DNA from: Streptomyces mirabilis
GTDB lineage: Bacteria; Actinomycetota; Actinomycetes; Streptomycetales; Streptomycetaceae
Reading direction: 5' to 3'
Length of the DNA stretch: 64,000 bases
Assembly: GCF_018310535.1 (NCBI RefSeq)
Contig: NZ_CP074102.1
Coordinates: 2,294,001 to 2,358,000 of the forward strand
This document shows, piece after piece, positions 59,036 to 64,000 of the stretch. The position numbers and the translations under genes are program-made. The notes under the pieces were generated by a model. It was not told the DNA's origin. It did not search any database and saw only the letters and a program-made list of their open reading frames with translations. The stretch's first letter is position 1, and each line of letters opens with the position of its first letter.

Positions 59036-59730
59036 CGTCCCGGCCGCACGGTCAGGTCGTTGACCTCCGCGTCGCGCGGCAGGTCGACGGCCATCAGGAT
59101 CGTCGTCGCGACGGATTCCGGGTCGATCCACTTCGAGGCGTCGTACTCCTTGCCCTCCTGCTGGTGGACCTTCGCCTGCATGGGGCTCGCCGTCCGGCCG
59201 GGGTAGACGGAGGTCACCCGGACGCCGCCCGCGTGCTCCTCGTGGCGCAGGGAGTCCGCGAGGGCCTTCAGGCCGTGCTTGGAGGCGGCGTACGCGGACC
59301 AGTCGGCGTGCGCGGCGAGGCCGGCGCCGGAGTTCACGAACACCACGTGGCCCTGGGCGACGCGCAGTTGCGGCAGGAAGTGGCGGGTCAGCTCGGCGGG
59401 GGCGATCAGGTTGACGTTGAGCTGGTGGCGCCAGGACTTCGGGGTCAGCTCCCCGACGGGGCCGAGGTCGACCACGCCCGCGATGTGCAGGAGCGAGTCG
59501 ACGCGCTCGGGCAGGGACTGGTGCGAGAACGCCCAGGACAGCTTGTCCGGGTCCGCCAGGTCGCCGACCAGGGTCCGGGCCCCGGGGAACTCGGCCGCCA
59601 GTTCCTTCGCGCGGCCCGCGTCGCGCGCGTGGAGCACGAGGTCGTCCCCGCGCGCGTGCAGACGGCGGGCGACGGCCGCGCCGATGCCGGAGCCCGCCCC
59701 GGTGATCACATGTGTAGCCATGGACGCCAT
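59032..59730 (-). CDS. Short-chain dehydrogenase/reductase
   Basis: A 232-residue SDR. The NAD(P) motif is ITGAGSGIGAAVARRL, the active-site Tyr/Lys are in YAASKHGLKALADSLRHEE, the Ser is in FVNSGAGLA and the Asn in LLHIAGVV plus LNVNLIAP. Start is ATG 59730 or ATG 59721 (MATHVITGAG); neither has a strong ribosome site. It overlaps the MetE-like gene by four bases and follows the LOG gene by seven, so it is part of a tight LOG-SDR-metE-like-ligA operon. Substrate unknown. Confidence 0.88.
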   Translation of the reverse strand: MASMATHVITGAGSGIGAAVARRLHARGDDLVLHARDAGRAKELAAEFPGARTLVGDLADPDKLSWAFSHQSLPERVDSLLHIAGVVDLGPVGELTPKSWRHQLNVNLIAPAELTRHFLPQLRVAQGHVVFVNSGAGLAAHADWSAYAASKHGLKALADSLRHEEHAGGVRVTSVYPGRTASPMQAKVHQQEGKEYDASKWIDPESVATTILMAVDLPRDAEVNDLTVRPGR

Positions 59731-59737
59731 GCTCGCA

Positions 59738-60277
59738 TCACTGGGTGCCCACGCTCTCCTCCAGGTAGGCCAGCGCCCCTACCGGCTCCTCGGCGAAGAA
59801 CACCAGGTCGGTGAGCGGGCACGGCAGGAAGCCCTCGGCGTCCATGCGGCGGAACTGCTCCTTCAGGCCGTCGTAGAAGCCCGCAGTGTTGAGCAGGACG
59901 ACCGGCTTCTCGGTCTTCCCGTGCTTCTTCAGCTCCAGGATCTCGGTCGCCTCGTCGAGGGTCCCGGTGCCGCCCACCATGATCACGACGGCGTCGGCCT
60001 TGGCCAGGAGCAGCGTCTTGCGCTCGGCGAGGTCCCGGGCGATCACCATCTCGTCGGCACCCGCCCGTGCCGTGGCCGCCAGGAAGTCCACGGAGACGCC
60101 CAGCAGCCGTCCACCCGCCTCCTGCACCCCGTCGGCGACCACCTTCATCAGCCCGACGTCGGAACCGCCCCACACCAGCGAGTGGCCGCCCTTGCCGAGG
60201 AGTTCGGCGAACTCCCGGGCGGGTCGGGTGTAGCGGTCGTCGAGGTCGGCGGCGGAGAGGAAGACGCAGATATTCAT
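59738..60277 (-). CDS. LOG-family (TIGR00730) nucleotide-processing protein
   Basis: A 179-residue Rossmann protein related to cytokinin riboside monophosphate phosphoribohydrolases. The usual PGGxGTxxE signature reads VGGTGTLDEATE here, so Pro is Val. The conserved Arg-Lys is in AERKTLLLAKAD. N-terminal MNICVFLSA is typical. First gene of the operon that ends in ligA, divergent from the DUF427 gene. Real substrate is not known. Confidence 0.85.
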   Translation of the reverse strand: MNICVFLSAADLDDRYTRPAREFAELLGKGGHSLVWGGSDVGLMKVVADGVQEAGGRLLGVSVDFLAATARAGADEMVIARDLAERKTLLLAKADAVVIMVGGTGTLDEATEILELKKHGKTEKPVVLLNTAGFYDGLKEQFRRMDAEGFLPCPLTDLVFFAEEPVGALAYLEESVGTQ

Positions 60278-60327
60278 GTGCCTACGGTACGAGGGAAGAA
60301 CCCGGGTCCCACGCGCGCTGTACGGGT

Positions 60328-60651
60328 ATGGCCAATGGACACACGATCACGATCGAACAGGGCACGGAGCGGGTACGCGTCGTGCACGGCGACCAGGTGC
60401 TGGCGGAGAGCGACCGGCCCCTGGTGCTGCGCGAGACCGGCTGTCCCGTGCGCTACTACCTACCGGCCGAGGACGTCCGCCTGGACCTGCTGACGACCTC
60501 CGACACCCACACGCACTGCCCCTTCAAGGGCGACGCGTCCTACTGGTCCCTGCCCGACGCCCCCGACCTCGTCTGGTCCTACCCCGACCCCAAGCCGGAC
60601 GTCGCCCGGATCAAGGACCACTTCTGCTTCTACGAAGTCGAAGTGGCGTAA
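60328..60651 (+). CDS. DUF427 protein
   Basis: A 107-residue protein starting MANGHTITIEQGTERVRVV. It shows the conserved DUF427 pattern: VLRETGCPVRYYLPAEDV, THCPFKGDASYWS and VWSYPDPKPDVARIKDHFCFYEVEV. DUF427 forms small beta barrels of unknown function. The ATG at 60328 has no obvious ribosome site. It is divergent from the LOG gene 50 bases away. Confidence 0.85.
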   Translation: MANGHTITIEQGTERVRVVHGDQVLAESDRPLVLRETGCPVRYYLPAEDVRLDLLTTSDTHTHCPFKGDASYWSLPDAPDLVWSYPDPKPDVARIKDHFCFYEVEVA

Positions 60652-60688
60652 CCGATGAAGCCCGTGCCCGGCAGCGGTCTCCACGGGC

Positions 60689-61466
60689 ATGGACAAGAAG
60701 ACCTTTTCGCGTGACGGGACCCCTCTCGCGTACGGACGCTTCGGGGATGGCCTGGCGGTAGTCCTGGTCGGCGGCGCCCTGTGCACTGGCGCCATGGCGG
60801 CGCCGCTGGTGCAGGCGCTCTCGGGCCGCTTCGGTGCCGTCACCTACGACCGCCGGGGCCGCGGCGGCAGCGGCGACACCGCACCCTTCGCGGTGGCCCG
60901 CGAGGTCTAGGACATCGCGGCGCTGATCGATGCGTCCGGGGGCAGCGCGGCGCTTTACGGCATCTCGCCGGGCGGCGCGCTGGCCCTGGAGGCGGCTGCG
61001 AGCGGCCTGCCGGTCAGCGGGGGCGCCGTCCACGAGACGCCGTTCGCCGTCTACGAGGGGGGCGGAAAAGAGCGCCAGGAGTACACGGAGCGGCTGACGG
61101 AGCTCCTCGGCCGAGGCCGGCGCGGGGACGCCGTGGAACTCTCTTCATGGCGCTCATCGGCATGCCCCGGGAGATGATCGCCGGCGCAGGGCAGTCCCCC
61201 GTTCGGCCGGGCATGGAGGCGATCGCACCGACCCTCGTGTACGACAACGCCGCCATGGGAGACGATCTGGTCCCCCCGGGCACGGTTCCCGTGCTGGCGG
61301 TCGTGGGAGGGGCCAGCCCGCGGTGGCTGCGCGAGGCCGTACGGGCGGTCATGGAAGCGGTCCCTGAAGAACACGTACCGGACCCTCGAAGGACAGACCC
61401 ATATCGTGGATCCCAGCGTGCTCGCGCCAGTGCTGGCCGAGTTCTTCGCGTCGCAGGGCGGACGGT
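60689..61466 (+). pseudogene. Alpha/beta hydrolase pseudogene with at least three lesions
   Basis: The reading frame MDKKTFSRDGTPLAYGRFGDG is interrupted by TAG at 60908-60910 between REV and DIAALIDASGG; GAG to TAG is the simplest cause. The frame continues to about 61137 (GRRGDAVEL). There an extra TC in CTCTC shifts it, and it resumes as FMALIGMPREMIAGAGQ. A second shift near 61365-61378 precedes YRTLEGQTHIVDPSVLAPVLAEFFASQ. All pieces match one small alpha/beta hydrolase, with a GISPG nucleophile motif. Several independent lesions make sequencing error unlikely as the sole cause. Next to a restriction island. Confidence 0.85.
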
Positions 61467-61506
61467 CACGCGACCGTGATCATCGCGTGCGCCGCCTCGC
61501 TGCGGG

Positions 61507-62244
61507 CTACTCCACCGCTCCGCGCCAGAGTTCTGGCTCCGCCTGCTCGAAGCGCCGTTCGAGATCGTCGAGGTCGAGGAGCACCGCTCTCATCGCTCGG
61601 CGGAACGCGGCTCCATGGCCGGACGTCTTCAGGTGGACGAGTTCGTGGACGAGGACGAGGTCGATCAGAGCCGGGGGCAGCTGCATGAGTGCCCAGTGCG
61701 CGGTGATGCGCCGACTGTCGCGATCGCAGGATCCCCAGCGGTCGCCCAGGTCTCGTGCCGCAATCTGCTGAGGCTTCACCCCGGCTCGGGCGGCAAGGGC
61801 TTCCGCTCGGGCCGCGAGCCAAGGAGTGCCTCTTACCGAGTACCACTCGGCAAGACGGCGGGCACCGTCCGCACGGGTGGCGGGTTGCGGCAGTTCCAGC
61901 CAACCCCGGTACAACCGGACCCTCCCTTTCACCGCCGTGGGCAGTACGCGGAGCCGATACCGGCGACCGAGGTAGGTGAAGCTCGCGCCGCTGACCAGCT
62001 CCTTCACGGGCTGGCCGGGACGGGGGCCGCGCCTACGGACCTCGGCGGCCAGGCGCGGAAGCCGCGAGCGGACGGCGTCCGCGACAGCCGTCGGCTCGGC
62101 GTCCGCCGGGACGGCGAAGAGCACCGCGCCGTCCTCGGCGACCTCGATGCCCAGGGTCTGCCGACGGGGCCGGACGGCCACGCGCCACCGCCACTCCGCC
62201 GGCAGCGGCAGGGCGGCGAGTGCCGACTCGACAGTGATGCTCAC
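61507..62244 (-). CDS. YgjP/DUF45-type zinc metallopeptidase
   Basis: A 245-residue protein with the YgjP pattern: LGDRWGSCDRDSRRITAHWALMQLPPALIDLVLVHELVHLKTSGHGAAF. The zinc site is His200-Glu-x2-His204 and a likely third ligand His210. GTG at 62244. It is 35 bases downstream of the HsdR gene. YgjP-like proteins are often encoded beside type I restriction genes. Their substrates there are not established. Confidence 0.85.
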   Translation of the reverse strand: MSITVESALAALPLPAEWRWRVAVRPRRQTLGIEVAEDGAVLFAVPADAEPTAVADAVRSRLPRLAAEVRRRGPRPGQPVKELVSGASFTYLGRRYRLRVLPTAVKGRVRLYRGWLELPQPATRADGARRLAEWYSVRGTPWLAARAEALAARAGVKPQQIAARDLGDRWGSCDRDSRRITAHWALMQLPPALIDLVLVHELVHLKTSGHGAAFRRAMRAVLLDLDDLERRFEQAEPELWRGAVE

Positions 62245-62279
62245 GCCGTATTCGTACCACCCTGCACTGACAGTGCCGG

Positions 62280-64000
62280 TCAGGGGCGGGGCGGCCGGTC
62301 CCCGCGGAGCAGGAAGTCCTGGCGTCGGGCCTCAGCCAGCCGCACCAACTCGGTGGCCACCTCCGCAGTGTCCTCCCACTGCATGCCGAGGCGTACCTCC
62401 ACCGTGCGCCGCAGGGTTTTGCGGGCATCGATCCGGGTCGCGTTGGAGGTCGTGAAGGAGGGCATGCGCACCAGATCCACTATCTGGCTAGTGATCACGC
62501 GGACGGCCTGGTGGAGCTCCTCTGTCGGGGGCAGAGGCAGCATCCCCGCTTCCTCCAGCGCCTTGGCGAGCGCCCGGCATACGGGGCCCTCGGTGAGCGG
62601 ATCGAGTCCCGCCGCCGCGTCGGCGCTCCCGGCTTCCGCCTCCGCCGCGTTGACATCTCCGACGAGCCGGACGAGGTCGGCTGCCGCCTGCTCGCTGTCG
62701 TCGCGCATCTGACGCACGATCGCGTCGAGGCGTTCGCTGAACCTGTCGTACGTGGCCCGGTCACCGGCCAGGCGGGCGGTGATGCGGGTGCGCAGGGAGC
62801 TCTCCATGTAGGCGATCCGCGCCCGCGTGTCGGGGTTGGCGTTGACGCGCTCCATGAACTCCGGGTCGCTCAGGTCGACGCGCGGAACCCGAAGCTCCGC
62901 GTCGTTGGCGCGCAGGTGCTGGGCGATGAGCTGCCGGACCTTGGCACCGTAGCGACGCGGGCTGAACTCGTCGCGTCCGTCCAGGTAGCGGCGGCGCACC
63001 AGGTACTGCACCTCTCCGAGATGCCCCGCGAGCCGCTCGTACGGCAACGCGGCCGGTCGGGGCAGCACGGCGCCGAGGGCGGACAGGAAGTCCCGGACCA
63101 GCTCGTCGAACTCACCGCGCGTGATCGGATCGCGCAGGGCGTCCAGCAGGTCTTCGCGGCGCCCCTCGTCGTCGAGTGTGACGATGCCGTCCAGGTCGCG
63201 GACCGCCAGGCCCTGGCCGTCGAGGAAGCGGAACAGGGCGTCGTGGAGGTCAGTAAGGAGCCGGTCGGCGGCCGCGTCCGCCTGGAGCAGCAGACCGTCG
63301 CCCGTCGGCTGGTCGTCCGGATAGCGGCCCTCGTCGTCGCGCTTGAGGTGGTCCACGTCGACCCGCTCGTATCCGTACACCTCGCGAAGGTGCCGCTGGT
63401 CGTACGCGCGCAGCAGACGGGCGAGCTCCGGTCCGACGCCCGCGTAGTCGACGACCAGGCCCCACTCCTTCTTCGGGTAGGGGCGGTTGGTCCTCGCCAC
63501 GGCCTGTAGCAGGTTCACGCCGCTGATCGCGCGGTCGAGGTAGAGGACCTGTTCCACGGGGGCGTCGAAGCCGGTGAGCAGCATGGACTGGACGACGAGG
63601 AAGGCCAGTGGCTCCTCGCCGCTCTCCTGGTCAGCGGCGCCGGAGTCGTCCGGGTCGGGCGGACCGTCACCCGTGCCCGGGACGTGCCATTCGTCGCCGC
63701 CCGTGGTGTCCCCGTCGCCGTCGAGTCCCTGCCCTGCGGGGCCGTGCGCATCGGCGTACCAGGAGGGGTCGTCGGCTGCGGCCAGCGGGTCGCCGAGCCC
63801 CTGCAGGAACCGTTCGATGTACGCGTCCTGGCGGGACTTGAGCTTCCAACGACGCCAGCTTTCGGGGTCGCTGCCCGGCGATGTGGGGGACCGTTCGGAG
63901 ATGACCACTGCGGCGTCGATGGAGCGCAGAAGCTCGCGCTGTCGCTGGATGGTGAGCAGCTCGCGTGTCGGCTCGTCGGCGTCGAATGCGGCGTTCGGAT
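62280..64000 (-). CDS. hsdR: Type I restriction enzyme R subunit (C-terminal part, runs off window)
   Basis: The frame is open to the right edge of the window (the last in-frame codon starts at 63998) and 573 residues of its C-terminal part are visible. Motifs of the HsdR helicase C-lobe are LAFLVVQSMLLTGFDAPVEQVLYLDR and LLQAVARTNRPYPKKEWGLVVDYAG, where ARTNR is motif VI. The following helical region (LRAYDQRHLREVYGYERVD and onward) is the coupling domain. The endonuclease and DEAD motifs lie outside. HsdM and HsdS should be beyond the edge. Confidence 0.88.
   Translation of the reverse strand, partial: PNAAFDADEPTRELLTIQRQRELLRSIDAAVVISERSPTSPGSDPESWRRWKLKSRQDAYIERFLQGLGDPLAAADDPSWYADAHGPAGQGLDGDGDTTGGDEWHVPGTGDGPPDPDDSGAADQESGEEPLAFLVVQSMLLTGFDAPVEQVLYLDRAISGVNLLQAVARTNRPYPKKEWGLVVDYAGVGPELARLLRAYDQRHLREVYGYERVDVDHLKRDDEGRYPDDQPTGDGLLLQADAAADRLLTDLHDALFRFLDGQGLAVRDLDGIVTLDDEGRREDLLDALRDPITRGEFDELVRDFLSALGAVLPRPAALPYERLAGHLGEVQYLVRRRYLDGRDEFSPRRYGAKVRQLIAQHLRANDAELRVPRVDLSDPEFMERVNANPDTRARIAYMESSLRTRITARLAGDRATYDRFSERLDAIVRQMRDDSEQAAADLVRLVGDVNAAEAEAGSADAAAGLDPLTEGPVCRALAKALEEAGMLPLPPTEELHQAVRVITSQIVDLVRMPSFTTSNATRIDARKTLRRTVEVRLGMQWEDTAEVATELVRLAEARRQDFLLRGDRPPRP

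Overview
This 64 kb window is a high-GC actinobacterial chromosome segment, almost certainly from a Streptomyces. The evidence is the strong G/C third-position bias, GTG and TTG starts, long perfect-stem terminators without U-tracts, and the content: ilvBNC-serA, leuB, ilvE, a proline-degradation pair, gatCAB and ligA beside a GGDEF-EAL protein. From memory this order resembles the S. coelicolor core region running from ilvE to ligA. No tRNA, rRNA, CRISPR array or insertion sequence was seen.

Left part (1-7.6 kb): a nitrogen-metabolism cluster. It has a truncated TetR regulator, agmatine deiminase, a urease-like alpha subunit (UreC) and a fused UreA-UreB protein, all on the minus strand, divergent from an NCS1 (cytosine/purine/allantoin-type) permease. 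A perfect palindrome (TTTAGAG-N5-CTCTAAA) sits in the divergent promoter region. No urease maturation genes are present in the window. Next is a two-gene minus operon: a KamA-family radical SAM protein whose lysine-binding aspartates appear replaced, and a two-helix membrane protein of unknown family.

7.8-25 kb: ilvE and leuB (branched-chain amino acids), a Tat-exported lipoprotein phosphatase, a small conserved protein, an MFS exporter divergent from a LysR regulator, a secreted GH97 glycosidase, a small unknown protein, a prolyl-aminopeptidase-like hydrolase, the proline catabolic pair (PRODH and P5C dehydrogenase) divergent from a PucR regulator, an AlkX/YcaQ-type DNA glycosylase, and a TetR/MFS exporter pair with a predicted leaderless exporter mRNA.

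26-46 kb: two large LuxR-family AAA (LAL) regulators; serA; ilvC, ilvN and ilvB preceded by a textbook attenuator with a 13-residue leader peptide containing Ile-Leu-Val-Leu; a membrane PAS-GGDEF protein with a degenerate EAL domain and a collagen-like repeat; a hydroxyacid dehydrogenase; an aldo/keto reductase; a lipoprotein sugar dehydrogenase; and several small conserved proteins.

46-60 kb: a GNAT acetyltransferase, an MMPL transporter with a candidate operator, the gatC-gatA-small membrane protein-gatB operon (amidotransferase for Gln-tRNAGln/Asn-tRNAAsn), an RmdB-like GGDEF-EAL protein, ligA, a MetE-like protein, an SDR and a LOG-family protein in tight succession. Streptomyces interspersed repeats fill the two longest intergenic gaps.

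Right edge (60.3-64 kb): a DUF427 protein, a multiply disrupted alpha/beta hydrolase pseudogene, a YgjP-type metallopeptidase and the start of a type I restriction R subunit that runs off the window. This looks like the border of an accessory island.
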